DNA from: Tanypteryx hageni
Lineage: Eukaryota > Arthropoda > Insecta > Odonata > Petaluridae
DNA: 64,000 nucleotides
Reading direction: 5' to 3'
Assembly: GCA_028673005.1 (NCBI GenBank)
Contig: CM054114.1
Location: 26,402,869 to 26,466,868 of the forward strand
Within the stretch, counting starts at the first letter, position 1. Each line of letters begins with the position of its first letter. Positions 12,755-23,960 of the stretch are shown in pieces. Below the pieces are notes generated by a model that saw nothing but the letters and a program-made list of their open reading frames with translations, had not been told where the DNA came from and did no database searches. The translations under genes and the position numbers were made by a program.

Positions 12755-13670
12755 ATATTTTATATTGTGCTTTATTTTAAGAAAAACACGGTTTTTAGAC
12801 TTGGAAATCCGATAAGACCAATTTGAATGTTTACATCTCAGAAATCCCACCATGTATCAATTTGCAATTTTAATAGCACTTACATAAAACTATTATAAAT
12901 AAGTATCTGGCAGCGTTATTTTATAACTGCAACATTAATATCCCATTTTGTTGCATTTCTGAAATTCGGCTATCTTCGTCAATCCTGCGTTGTTTTCAAA
13001 GTTAGAGGTACCGTTGTCGTCGGACAAATGTCTATATTATATCTATGTAAAAATATTATATCAGAAAATTAATTCCCAAAATGATACCGATTTTTATTTC
13101 ATCTTCATTCTCCCTCCGCCTCTGGCGTAGTAAAACGGCGGGAGAGAGGAAGAGATAGGCGCGCTGTTGCTACCTCCGCATTCATTGCACGCCCGGTCAT
13201 GTAAATGACTCACTAACCCAGAGAGGACGTGACTACAGCGCACGCTGGAGTTGCTACTTTCCTTCTCTCTCCCGCCAGTTTTGCTAAGCCGGAGGCGGAG
13301 GCAGAATGAAGATGAAATAAAAATCGGTATCATTATGAGAATTACTTTTCTGATGTTACTTTTTATATATTAGTAATATAGGCATTTGTCCAGTGACAAC
13401 GGTACCTCGAACCTCGAACAACCCAGGATTGACGAAGATAGTAGAATTTTATAAATGTAACAAAATGGAGTATTAATGTTGCAGTTATAAAATAACGGTG
13501 CCAGATACTTATTTCTAATAGTTTTTGGTAAGTGCTATTAAAATTGCAAATTGATACATGCTGGGGTTTCTGAGATGTAAACATTCAAATTGATCTTATC
13601 GGATTTCCAAGTCTAAAAACCGTGTTTTTCTTCAAATAAAGCCCAATATAAAATGTACTTTGCGTTTGGG
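12755..13670. repeat. Large inverted repeat (arms about 400 bases)
   Basis: 12755-13152 is the reverse complement of 13260-13670 at high similarity, with a spacer of about 100 bases. Recognisable anchors are AAACACGGTTTTTAGACTTG on one arm and the complementary AAGTCTAAAAACCGTGTTT on the other. The spacer-proximal parts are purine/pyrimidine-rich (GGCGGGAGAGAGGAAG against CTTCTCTCTCCCGCC). The transcript or single strand would form a very long hairpin. Confidence 0.85.
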
Positions 13671-13763
13671 GACATTTTGTCCGTAGGCATTTTGTCCGGG
13701 GACGTTTTGTCCGGGACATTATGTTCGGGAATATTTTTTCCAGGGACATTTTGTCCGGTTTCC
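13655..13763 (+). repeat. Tandem array of a 13-15-base palindromic unit
   Basis: About six units of the type GGGACATTTTGTCC, itself partly palindromic, with variants GGCATTTTGTCC, GGACGTTTTGTCC and GGACATTATGTTC. The array forms the right terminus of FB1. A single related unit (AGCATTTTGTCC) sits at about 12604 and related units at 11359-11395. Confidence 0.8.
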
Positions 13764-13990
13764 CCAAGCTGGTATCAACAAGCCCCAACGGACGCCCTCC
13801 AAGAGATACGTCGAAGAACACCCCTCCCTCTCAAACGGTGACATTGCAAAGCTGTCAATTGATGGAATGATGTGCTCTTAAGATCCTATAGTACATACAG
13901 ACATAAGCTGTAATTTTGGTAATAATTTTGAAACAGAAAAAAACCTGCTATGACCGAGAATTGAATCCGGGTCATCCACTTAGCTAACTC
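13764..13990 (-). repeat. Family C repeat, second half
   Basis: Continues the repeat broken by FB1. On the minus strand, CCATCAATTGACAGC, GTTTGAGAGGGAGG and CGTCCGTTGGGGC match 49975-50070. After the AAGATCCTAT tail block there is another decayed tRNA-like head (about 13948-13985, minus). The alternation of tRNA heads and bodies suggests that family C elements join in series. Confidence 0.65.
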
Positions 13991-15855
13991 GAAAATGGCT
14001 TTTTAAAAATCTATTAAAATTCGACCAGTTATGAATCTAAATGTCATAAACAGACGGCATAAAATGTCTCAAAATGTAACAATATGACGTCCACTGAAAT
14101 GATAATAAATAAAGTTTACGCTTAAGCTACCGCCAAGCTCTCAATACTACAATGTAACGAGTGTACGGAATAGAAGCCTAAGAATATGAGTTTATGCAAT
14201 ATGTGCGTGCGCGTGCGTGCGTGCGCGTGTGTATTGCGCCGATTTTAAAGCGGTGTACTTGAGCCACGTAAACTGACTTCAGCGAGATGGACACACACTG
14301 CTTGTTTATCCGATTTTAAGAAGTCGTCGATCTTTATCAATTTTAAGTTGTCGATCGGCACTGAGATAATTATTAGCGCAAGAGTTCCAATCGGAAACAT
14401 GAAGAATAAAAGATTCCATCATTTTCATTCATATAAAAATTTTCAACCAAGAGGTTGTGTAAATTCACCGTAGTTTGGATTACTACGTATTCGCGTGGGC
14501 GGATTTACCGCCGATGAAAGGGAGCGCTTGGAGAGGTCGCCCTAAAAGAGGATACGAAAATTTATTGGACATTTAATGAAATGAAAATTAATTTTCCATG
14601 GAAACGCTCCATTTTCACATTAGATGCATTGCACAAATAAGTATACGAGCTGCCTTTAGAGTGAAGTTAAATGAAAATGTAACACCTTACACACCAAAAA
14701 ATAAATAACTACTGTTGATAGTAGCACACACAGAGATGCATTAGCCATTGCAAATTTTTGGAGTATTATAATAATATTTTTGAAGTAAAGAAAACCGAGT
14801 ACATATTAAATATGCCTGATAGTAAATAGGATGTCCGGGGCCAATACTTCAAAATGTTAGAAGTGCGTCATTTCGGACATTTGGGTTCGTTTGAAATAAA
14901 TTTCTACAATAAAAACTCTCATCTCTGGGCGTATTTATGAAGAGATCTCCATTAGTGATTCACAATGGCAAAATATTTTTTTAATGTGACAGATTCGAAC
15001 AAAATAAGAAGTTCTTGCCCGAAGAACCATTTTGATATTTTGTTTTCGAAAAAATTGCCATATTTCGTATAGGATAAATACCTATTAATGCATCCATTTT
15101 TCCATTTAACACATAATAAACAAGACGATCAAGTCCTATCTTAGTAACACCACTCAATCAATCAACAATGTTTCAAATACCGGAAACGAAACGAAACTTC
15201 AACTCCTTAATCCTCTGGTAAAATACGTTATATTTTTAACTGTAAGTTTTTAACCATTCGATTCAAAATATGTATTCGGCACCAAATTATCATTCTTAAA
15301 ATACCTTAGCATTATAATTATTTATAAACAATCGTGGCCGAGGCGACATCTTTAGGGTGCCATATTTAACGCATTGCGCATCGAGATCTTCACCTTCTAA
15401 TCGAAATCCTTCTTTGACGACGCTTTAAAAAAAAGCAGCAAGCGTTTTCGAAGCGATAAATCATCGTTCGAACACGGGAACACATTTCCTCCATCATCGC
15501 AACGTCTTCCCGACAGCAAAAACAAAAAAACTCGAAACATTCCGCGCCACAATCTTCACAACCCAATCATACTCCTCGGCCCATTAACGTCATTGCTAAC
15601 GCCGTAGGCTTCGTCCTCAAAAACTATGACAAATGGAGTCGCCCGTAAACGTCCCGACGCTCTCCCTCTCTTCCTCATCCGTTTCCATTTTTTCGCCCAG
15701 TTCCCTTAAAGGAATCCTCTCCCTTTACGACGGTTCCGAGATCCGCCGTACAGGAATGGGAGGCGCCAAGGTCCTCTCCAACACCCCTCTGACGGCGCGA
15801 GATCTAAACGAAGTCATTCGTTTGTCGGGTCGTTCCGGACACCTTTTTGCGACCC
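13991..15855. other. Gene-less stretch; short GTGC microsatellite
   Basis: 14198-14233 is a GTGCGTGCGC simple repeat. The remainder has no recognisable coding or repeat content. From about 15480 to 15850 it becomes GC-richer and runs into the pyrimidine tract. The long open frame starting at 15633 is mostly that tract. Confidence 0.5.
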
Positions 15856-16490
15856 CGAATGGCCATACCTCCTCCCTTTCTCTCTCTCTCACTTCCTCTC
15901 TCTCACTCTCTTACTTTCTCTCCTCCTTTCTCCACTTCTCCCTCCCTCTCTCTTTCCCTCTCCTCTCTCCCTTTACTTCTCAACCTTCCTGTTTATCTCC
16001 CTCCCTCTCTAGCTCCTCTCTCTCTCTCTCCCGCCATTCTCCCCCTCTCTCTCTCTCTCTCCTTACCATTCTCCCTCTCTCTCTCATTACCATTCTCCTT
16101 TTTCTCCCTACCATTCTCCCTCTCTCTCTCTCCTTACCATTCTCCCTCTCTCTCTCTCTCTCCACACCATTTTCCCTCTCTCTCCCACTTCTCTCACTCT
16201 TCCGCTTTTCTCTCTCCCTCCCCTCTCTATCTCCCTCCCCTCTCTATCTCTCTCCCCTCTCTATCTCCCTCCCCTCTCTATCTCCCTCCCCTATCTATCT
16301 CCCTCCCCTCTCTGTCTCCCTCCCTCTCCTTCCCTATCTCTTACCTCCCTCTCTATTCCCCGACCAATCTCTCTCTCCCTCCCTATCTATCTCCCCCTCC
16401 GTATCTCTCTCCCTTCCTATCTCTCTCTCCCTACCTATCTCTCACTCTCTCCCTCTCCCTATCTCTCTCCGCCACTACTATCCCATCACT
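15856..16490 (+). repeat. Polypyrimidine (CT-rich) low-complexity tract
   Basis: Almost pure C and T on the + strand. Within it, about 16216-16330 is a tandem array of an 18-base unit of the form CCCTCTCTATCTCCCTCC with small variants. Open frames across the tract encode only Ser/Leu/Pro repeats and are artefacts of composition. Confidence 0.95.
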
Positions 16491-16559
16491 CTCCTTAACT
16501 TCCACCCTTCCACCTCGTCTGCGAATATTTCGCCTTACCCCGAAGTAAGAGAGTAAGAG

Positions 16560-17504
16560 ATGGGGGCACGGATAATGCGAAAAAAGGATAAACAGTAGAA
16601 TACGCGAGAGAAAAAAGGTTATCATTGCAACGTACGCGTCAGGGGGAACAGTTTTGAACCAAGCATGTCAGTCTGGCAGCTCGCGGGCCACATTCGAATA
16701 TTTCTAGGCCTTACTGATTTTTGTCTCTAATAATTTTTGTGAGATTTTATATAAATACTTATTGTTGTGAAAAGGAGAAAAGATTTATTCACAGTTATAG
16801 AGGTGGAATAGAAGGCGTTTTCTAAATTATTGTTTTTACGGCATAACAGGCGTCCAATCTTCAAAATAAAGACTATTTTCCCAACCCTGGCTCTTATTAA
16901 ACAACTATGACCCTAATGCGGCGCCTCTACAACTCCCATCGATTTAATGCGGCCACGATCCTTTTTCGAGTGCCTATGTAATGCCCGCTTTAGACAATTT
17001 GAGAAACTGCTTTAATCAGTAAGCGTTTCAAATTAGAAGTTGATGTGCTAATTGATAGTCTCTGCATTATGAAATAAATTTTAAATGTCTATATAGTAAT
17101 CTATTTATACAAACAAATCGGTGAAAATGAATCGCGTATTTCATTTCGTCCACAATATGATTACATTTGATTTCATTTTGAATTTCGAGACGTGATCGTG
17201 ATTAAATACGTGCCATTTCACGAAAAGAACTGTTTTCAAAAACACGATACGTTGATTGGTTTCATCGATTTCGAAAGATCGCAAAAAGAAAGTGTACGAG
17301 TTTTAAAATATGCAATGCACTCTGCGAGATTACTCGAACGTTAAAGCAGAGTAATTCCGTAAAATCGATAAATCTTGTCACCATTAATCGAGGATAAACT
17401 TCCGCAAAAAATTCATCGTGCTTTCTGAAACATCACCAGACCATACAATATTCTACGTGAGGTGCTTCGATCCAGCTTCAATTAATGACGTTTAACTTTA
17501 CCCC
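16560..17504. other. Gene-less stretch with possible hAT debris
   Basis: GGCAGCTCGCGGGCCACATTCG near 16674 and GCGGCCACGATCC near 16951 recall the GGGCCGC-rich subterminal parts of the hAT MITEs. No boundaries could be drawn. Nothing else recognised. Confidence 0.35.
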
Positions 17505-17507
17505 CTC

Positions 17508-17676
17508 TTGTCGGCCTTGGTAGACGGTTGGTTCAAGTATCTGCCAAAGAATAATAAGGTCGCGGGTTCGAATCCCGCCTAGGACACTGATGTTTGTCTG
17601 TGTTGTGTTATAGATTTCACTTTAAATTGGCCCTTTGTGTGCTGCATGTGAAGTATTAATGAATAAATAAATAAAT
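17508..17676 (+). mobile_element. tRNA-derived SINE with (ATAA)n tail
   Basis: The head contains GGTAGACGGTTGGTTCAAG (A-box-like) and GCGGGTTCGAATCCCGC (a perfect T-arm with B box) near 17562. The ends TGTC and GGACA pair as a weak acceptor stem. A non-tRNA body of about 75 bases follows and ends in repeated AATAAATAAATAAATG. Head, body and A-rich microsatellite tail are the standard parts of a SINE. No target duplication was found. Confidence 0.7.
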
Positions 17677-18404
17677 GATTCAAAATAACATGCTTCACTC
17701 GTAGCTACACTTAAGAACATTTCAGTAAATTGGACGATTAGAGATTAAATTAACCTATAAAAAGTTTCACCTTGATACTTAAAAAATTTATGCCCCTATG
17801 AAATCAAAGAACTAATACGCCAAGACGAGTCCTGCAATGTAAAACCAAGCATACGTTTCAGGTACAAAATGGCCTTCCTCAATGGTGACCCGCCGGTTGT
17901 TGGTTACCAATGACGACGGCTGATTTGTAACTTAGACGCGCATACGGTTTTTACTCATTGTCAGCCGTTTTATGGCCACAGAAGACTCATGAATCATAGG
18001 ATCGAAGCTATATCATGGCACTTATACTCTTCACTTCTGAATTTTCCATCTAATGGAATATCAGGAAAATCTACGGCACCGATAACCATAAAATTTGCCA
18101 TGCGACAGATTGAATTCGAGAAATTTAGAAATTTTCTGGAACTTTCCAATTCGTGGAAATTTCTCATTTATTGTGGACAAGTTAATTTAGCTTGGGCGAT
18201 TCCATTGCGAAAGCATAATCTCAAAACGTACTATTTTATCCCTGGATGTAACCCCGGAAAATAAAGGCCTCAAAACCCTACACGGAAGGGGACACAGATT
18301 ATAGCCGACGCTATATATTAATTTAGCAGGAATAATTTCGAGAAGAGTACATTTTTTAAATTTAGCATTTAACCGAATAAATAACTGTGATAAAAGAGTA
18401 TAAC
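17677..18404. other. Gene-less stretch, unassigned
   Basis: The longest open frame is 91 codons (17989-18264, +) and has no recognisable domain. No repeat family detected. Confidence 0.45.
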
Positions 18405-18650
18405 AAAGAAAACTTGAGCGTAAGTATTGGCGGAAGACCAATAGAACCAGATTCAGACCATAAATCATAGAGCATCATTAAAAGAGACGTTAAATACAAC
18501 GATGAAAGAAAGACTAGCGAAAGCGAAGTCACCATCAGAAGAAAGAAACTCCCACCTACGCAAAAAATAGATAAAATGCTATGCATCGAGTATCACATTG
18601 TGTGGAGTAAAAACATGAACATTCAGAAAAATTATATGATATATTAGCGT
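18405..18650 (+). pseudogene. Decayed LINE ORF2 fragment
   Basis: KIDKMLCIEYHIVWSKNMN, near 18560-18620, aligns with the KMLCVKCHFVWSRNMDT segment of the remnant at 2327-2815. The upstream RKK-rich part resembles the linker after the RT domain. It is too short and broken to be functional. Confidence 0.5.
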
Positions 18651-18774
18651 AATTGCCCGTCAAAAATGACGGGTTCGAATTAATAAAAAAGGAATTAAAA
18701 ATTTTTACTTTAAATTAATTATTTTAACAATCATTATTTATATTGATTTTGTACCTTACAGCAGTCGGTTTTCA

Positions 18775-19140
18775 AGGTAAACAAATGAGCGATTTCGGAA
18801 AAAAGAAGAATAGAGTAATTGACTTAATAATTTTTCTTTAAAATAGTTCTAATTGCATGATCGTAGGTCAGATTTCTCCAATTTTAATTTTCAAAAGAAG
18901 AAAAACCTGCAGGACAAAAAGTCAAATTTTTAGTGTTATCTTACGAAGAATGGAAATATTACCCTTGAGTCGAAATCAGGAATTTTTTCGTAAATTTTCT
19001 TTCGGTGAGGCATTTTTATATTTGAATAGATGCCAATTTTCAATTTTCTATCTACATCCTTGATTGAGTTATTCGCATATACCTTGACAATCAGACCAAC
19101 GGACGGACAACATAGCCTTTTATTGCTCTCTTTGTGATCC
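18775..19140 (+). repeat. Family D repeat, copy 1
   Basis: It shares a run of anchors with copies at 19490, 24385 (inverted) and 50291: TTTCTTTAAAATAG, GATCGTAGGTCAG, AAAAACCTGCA-G-C-AAAAGTC, and a degraded GAGTCGAAATCAGG that corresponds to a T-arm-like hairpin in better copies. The right part matches 50291-50640 (TTCAATTTTCTATCTA) and reaches a CAACGGACGGACAAC string. Confidence 0.6.
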
Positions 19141-19489
19141 TTTTAAACCTCTCTTTCTCGCCCAATTTCCAAAACCGTCCTAAAGTTCTTTATTCTTCTA
19201 TCTAACTCCCGTAACCTATCGCGCAATCCATCACCTCATAAAATTCTTACATGCTCGATTTGTTTATTAAACGTAAAAAAACTTTCCTCAGATTTTCATA
19301 CCGTTTCTATTTCAATAATATTGAATTTAGATCACAATCACGATTTTTAATCTCTTTGAATAGTATTTCAGATTTGTAGGCATTCCTTCTCGTAAATAAC
19401 GCAACGAATTTTGCTTACATTGATTGTTATGCAAATCATTTCCCCCTTCTTCCGTCTTTCTTTCCTTCTCTTAATAAAAGCCTTCAAAT

Positions 19490-19830
19490 AACGCTTAAAT
19501 CTATATAGGGTTTCGAGGTTTAACAATGTAGTTGGTAGGCAAGGCAGCATCCCGTGAAAATGCCAAGATTTTTCCAAAATATACCATTAAAAAAATTAAC
19601 ATGAGTGATTTTGAGCAGAAGGCGAAAAAAGATGAATAGAATAAAAAACTTGAAAATGTTTTCTTTAGAATGGTCTAGATCCACTGATCATACGTAAGTT
19701 ATTTCTAATTTTAAGAAGAAGAAAAGCCTGCACGTCGAAAAGTCCATTTTTACGTGTTACCTTATGAGAAATAGAAATAATTCCCTGGAGTCGAACCTGG
19801 GTCGTTTTTCCAAATATTATTTGCCAATCA
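19490..19830 (+). repeat. Family D repeat, copy 2
   Basis: This is the inverted counterpart of 24385-24710. Shared blocks are GGTTTCGAGGTTTAACAATG, GCAAGATTTTTCC, the motif CCTGCACGTCGAAAAGTC, and CCTGGAGTCGAACCTGGG. The last is a near-perfect T-arm-like hairpin carrying a B-box on the minus strand. Confidence 0.65.
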
Positions 19831-20436
19831 CTTTTTATATGTCAATCAAGCAATCCTGGAAATTTTTTAACTATTATCTCTTACCGTTTTTGAAATATAA
19901 ACGATTAATATCGGCATGAGTGCTGAAGTGGCGCGATCTGGTGGTGCGTGGTGGAAGTTGTTGCAGACGGAGTAAGAGGAATATAAATAAAATAATCCAC
20001 TATGGAAACCTTAATTTTGTGAAACTCCATACTTTGGAACAAATAAAATAACAAACTGGAAATATTTTATTATATTACTCAAAAACACGAGCAGTAACGT
20101 CGTCATTAGGTGAACACATACACCGCATGTTTCCCAGATTTATATACAGTGGAATGGTAAAATGCAACCAATGAAATCAGAGAGAAAGAAATTTCATAAA
20201 AATTAACCAATAAATACAAAGAGAAAGAAGTTGCATAAAAAATGTGGACACAGAGAAATATGTTGAAGATAAATTATGCAGATATTATAGTATGAAATAC
20301 GAAGAAGAATAGGAGAAAATATAATGACTATAAATAAACTGATGTGGAGAACACATGCCTTTATCCATATATATATATGCCAAATTACATGTTGTTAGCT
20401 CTGGGATCGTTGTCAATATTTACTTCCGGTTGACCA
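19831..20436. other. Gene-less stretch, unassigned
   Basis: AT-rich. Nothing recognised apart from a short run of ATATAT near 20365. Confidence 0.45.
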
Positions 20437-20464
20437 TTAAGAAAAGAAAAAGGAGCGTTACTAA

Positions 20465-22084
20465 GGCTGCGTCCATGCTGACGCTCATCGCTCAGCGACG
20501 AGAGCAGAGATACCAGCAGTGAACCTAGCGCATAGCTGCGATGAGCGCTGTCTACGGCCATGCTAGAGAGGAGAATACTCGATCACAGCTTCGCCGATAG
20601 TCGGCGGTATGCCTCTAGCGGCTGTGTCTTCTGCGTGAACCAAGTTTTGCGTTGCGTATTTTAGCGATAGAAAACGGGAGATCTTTTTCAGTGCATCCTA
20701 TAAATGAAAAAAGGAATATTCTCGGCGAATTTCACCACCTTTTTCCTGAACTAAAGAAGCATCCAAAAAAATTCCAGAAATATTTAAGGATGTCTGTCTC
20801 CACTTTCGATAACATTTTAGGGAAATTGTCGCCTAAAGTCGTTTGTAAGTGGAGTAATTGTGTCAAACAGGATCTAATGCTTCTTTCCCCTATGTTTTCG
20901 TAGGAGATGAGGCCTATCCATTAATAAGTAATTTATTAAAACCATATCCTAGAGCTGATCTCACTGAAGAATGTGAATACTTCAATCAGAGATTATCGAG
21001 AGACAGAAGATGCGTTGAATGTCGTTTGGCATAATAACTTCTAAGTTCAGAATTCTTTGGAAGCCAATTGAAACATCGCCTGAAAATGCAGATAAAATTA
21101 TCAAGGCTATTTGTGTCCTCCACAACAATTATTGGCATGGAAGGTTTGTCAGCGAACCTCGACTGAGACGCAGAACTATATATCGCAACAAACCAGAGCA
21201 GTAGGACGAGGATGCAATACTTCCAGCAGACAGGCAAGATATGTAAGAAATATGTTCAAGGAGTACTTTACTACACAACGAAGGGCATAATATTTAAGAA
21301 TTTTCCCCAAGTTACAAGAAATTTATCGGTGTTATAAGGTCTGCAGAAGCTCCAGAAAGACATACTATATTTCTTTGTATAACTGTGCTTTTTTCTATTT
21401 AAGCTGTTATTTCATTTCGTATATGACATTGGTTCATGTATGAAACACTAATATCAATTTTGTAAAGTGATTGCTCAAAATGTATCTGAAAGTATTTCAA
21501 ATCTCTCAGTTCATTTCTCATCAGTAAATAATATATAATACTATATTATAAAACTGCAAACATTGCCATTACAGTTATTTCTCACTTGTAGTCCCCGTTT
21601 CATTTGCTATTTCGTTCCATGCTTTGTCAAGCATGAAACGATTGTGGTGGTTAGGATCGTCCTGTTTCCACAAAAGCGATCGCGATGACACAGGATTTAT
21701 TAATTTGTCAACTTCCATTCTAAAAGAAATAAACTGTTAAATATAAAATACTAATAAAAAATTAGATGTAATTATGCATTTTATACGTATTTCAAATATA
21801 TTTCTACTTACCTGAAATGTTTAACTGGAGGCGTTCTTTCCTACAGTGCTTAACGTGTTTTCACCTTTACTGTTTGCGCGCGCGCATCTCGACTATCAGC
21901 GCTTACTAGCCGAGAAAACAAATTTAAATGTCATCGCAGCTATCATCGCTTATCTCTCCTCGGTCAGCAGCTATGAGCGCCGCTTGAGTATGGACGCCCC
22001 CATTTAAAACAATGTATTCATTTTACAAGCGCAGCTCTGAGCTAGGCTATGAGCTAAGCTGTGAGCGTCAGCATGGACGCAGCC
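20465..22084 (+). mobile_element. PIF/Harbinger DNA transposon (1620 bases)
   Basis: Perfect outer inverted repeats GGCTGCGTCCATGCTGACGC and GCGTCAGCATGGACGCAGCC bound the element. The 3-base duplication TAA (20462-20464 and 22085-22087) is the hallmark of PIF/Harbinger. Subterminal GAGCGATGAGCG-like and AGCTATGAGC-like motifs repeat near both ends. The boundaries are confirmed by the empty site in family A copy A9. The element is non-autonomous because its transposase is broken. Confidence 0.92.
20652..21204 (+). pseudogene. Harbinger transposase (HARBI1/DDE_4-type), internally deleted and frameshifted
   Basis: Three pieces of a Harbinger-type nuclease are visible. The N-terminal helical part at about 20714-20850 includes FHHLFPELKKHPKKFQKYLRM followed by SVSTFDNILG. 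The segment at 20900-21010 is GDEAYPLISNLLKPYPR followed by EYFNQRLSRDRRCVE, which holds the second catalytic D region (GDEAYPL) and the RxxVE glutamate region. A further segment at 21025-21125 includes ITSKFRILWKPI and ICVLHN. Between the first and second pieces roughly the central third of the usual protein, with the first catalytic Asp, is missing. The last two pieces are in different frames. The companion Myb/SANT-like protein of autonomous Harbingers was not found. Confidence 0.88.
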
Positions 22085-22604
22085 TAAGACGTAACTAAGC
22101 GTCAATTGTTAACAATAGTCTTCGGTAGGTGGCGTGGTGGGGGCAGCTAAAAATATAAGATATCTCTTAAACAATGAATTATTCGGAAAAATGTATCAAA
22201 CAAAGGTTGAAGAAAATAACATTCCCTAAAAATTTTATTCCAATACATTTTAACATTTATCAAATATTAAAGTAAATATTTCAAAATAACGGATAAGTGA
22301 CAAGACTAAACTACCGATTCGACCGATTTTTGCCAAAAACTAATCAGATCTTTTAACTTTTATATTTAACATTTTTATAAAAGTTAAAAGATCTGATAGT
22401 TTTTGAGTTAGAACGCCCACAAATATATATCACATACAGGCAGACAGACTGACAGACAGACACACAGACATCATCTAGAAAATAGTCAAAACGTTTTCAG
22501 GGGACCTTAAAACATGTATTTCCGCTGAAATCTCGAATTCGATTTTTTTCATGAAAACACTTTCTCTATACTTCGTATATGGAGAAAGTAAAAATAGGAA
22601 AGCA

Positions 22605-22655
22605 AACTTGATTAATTTACATTACCTTAAGAGAGATGCATGATTAAAGAAAAGA
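22605..22655 (+). pseudogene. Short LINE fragment
   Basis: TTTACATTACCTTAAGAGAG followed by CATGATTA matches about 2660-2697 of the decayed LINE. It abuts the left terminus of family A copy A1. Confidence 0.4.
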
Positions 22656-22676
22656 AAGAAGGAAAGCTGGGAGGAA

Positions 22677-22680
<4 letters not shown>

Positions 22681-22743
<63 letters not shown>
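22681..22743. repeat. (TA)n microsatellite
   Basis: About 30 uninterrupted TA units, the longest simple dinucleotide run in the window. Confidence 0.95.
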
Positions 22744-22747
<4 letters not shown>

Positions 22748-23659
22748 CGTTTTTTTTGTTAAAAACTGTAACACTCCTAAAAAATTGGGCATCCATAAAT
22801 ATAAGAGATTCGATCCTTAAAATACAGGCGACACAAATGAGATGGCCGAAAACAAATTTCATTTTAAAATGCCAGTTTTCTCCCCTAATTCTCATAGCTA
22901 TGAAAAATGGAATCGTGTTCTGCTTGGATGCATGATCAAAACGTCGAATCGGGACATTTCACGTTTCAATCATCAGATACGTCGACTGACGCAAAGAATT
23001 AATAGGATTTCATCCGACATTCATCAAAATTCGCGCGCTTGCGGAGTATAAAACGTAGAAGTGTGCGTCTCGCATTGAAATAAAAGGAAAAACGAGCGAA
23101 TTTACGCTCGTTTGCTTTTCTCGCAGCAGCGAGTGAATCTCGCGGAAAAAAATAAATAAAACCAAAGGTCGCGCGGCGCAAATTTTCACTCGACCCAATT
23201 TCTCGTCTCGCGTACAATCTGTGTACAGATGTCGCGATAGGGCAAATGGTATATTTCAGTGGCTCGAAGGCGCGTGTGAACATGTATAGATATGAGAGCT
23301 TTCATTCTGGCGGTTTTTAAAACTAGAAAGTTTCTCTCCATCTATCCAATTCACCAACCGTAATAAAAAATAAGCAATACGCAAGCGTGATCGCGAGTCA
23401 ATTTGAGGCGAATTCTTTTTCTAAAAAATCACTTTTGCATTCGGTTGGTCCTTCCGTCTCGGTGAGTGATATCTCTGGAATCCTACAACCTAGAAAAAGC
23501 ATACATTCTGGTCAACTCGGTCTATATGAGACCTATATTTGGTAAACATTTAGTGTATTCTGAATTAGCTACTGGGGAATAATCGGTGTCTACATCGGAA
23601 CTTTGCTAATAACTCGAGAAGAATTTATGCTAAGAAGAAAATGACTTTTTTACATAGAT
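22744..23659. other. Gene-less stretch, unassigned
   Basis: Locally GC-richer at 22960-23290 with short open frames of no recognisable content. 23580-23630 matches a body segment of family E (3170-3215). Confidence 0.45.
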
Positions 23660-23850
23660 GAAACGTGGGTATAATGAATAGCGCATCGGATTTCAAAACT
23701 GGAGTGCAACCGGGGTTCGATTCCGCGGTATTTTACCTTTAGAGGACGAATTTCTATTCTTAAATTGTTGTTGCTTTTTGGCAGAACACAATAATATTTA
23801 TTTACGATCGTTTTCACGAGAAAAAAGAAAAACTCCTTTCGTATTTCTTC
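23660..23850 (+). mobile_element. tRNA-derived SINE fragment
   Basis: TATAATGAATAGCGCATCGG is A-box-like and resembles the D-arm of tRNAs with ATAGCGCA. GGGGTTCGATTCCGCGG near 23711 is B-box-like. The spacing, about 45 bases between the boxes, suits a tRNA. A short unrelated body follows. Confidence 0.55.
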
Positions 23851-23960
23851 CCTCACTTGTTTGAATTTTCTTAGCCTTAAGACGAACTCGACAATTCTCT
23901 GTCGTAAGGCTTAGATAAGATTTCAGCTATGAATAAGCCAGACATCCAACGGAGCGACTC

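Larger units (their letters stand above)
11353..13763 (+). mobile_element. Compound foldback-type transposon FB1 (2411 bases)
   Basis: The ends GGATCCCGGACACAATGCC and, on the other strand, GGAAACCGGACAAAATGTCC form inverted termini. CCAAACGCAAAGTA occurs near both ends. The flanks CCAAGCTAGT (11343-11352) and CCAAGCTGGT (13764-13773) are a 10-base target duplication with one mismatch. Inside there is an outer arm pair (about 11400-11512 against 12483-12592), a second and larger inverted repeat (12755-13670), and a fragment of family C. No transposase is encoded. Long inverted repeats, short tandem units at the end and a 9-10-base duplication are the traits of foldback/MULE-type elements. The family assignment is inference. 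Confidence 0.75.
20437..22590 (-). mobile_element. Family A element, copy A1, split by a Harbinger element
   Basis: The outer parts (20437-20461 and 22088-22590) form a right-truncated family A copy on the minus strand, ending in the CTTTCTCTATACTTCGTATATGGAGAAAG palindrome at its left terminus (about 22560-22588). The join TTAC-TAA-GACGTAAC, once the insert is removed, equals the uninterrupted site in copy A9 (about 61351-61365). Confidence 0.8.

Noticed and set aside
15633..16556. 307- and 233-codon Ser/Leu/Pro-rich frames
   Set aside because: They are produced by the polypyrimidine tract in two frames at once; only the first 70 codons of the longer lie outside it and show nothing recognisable.
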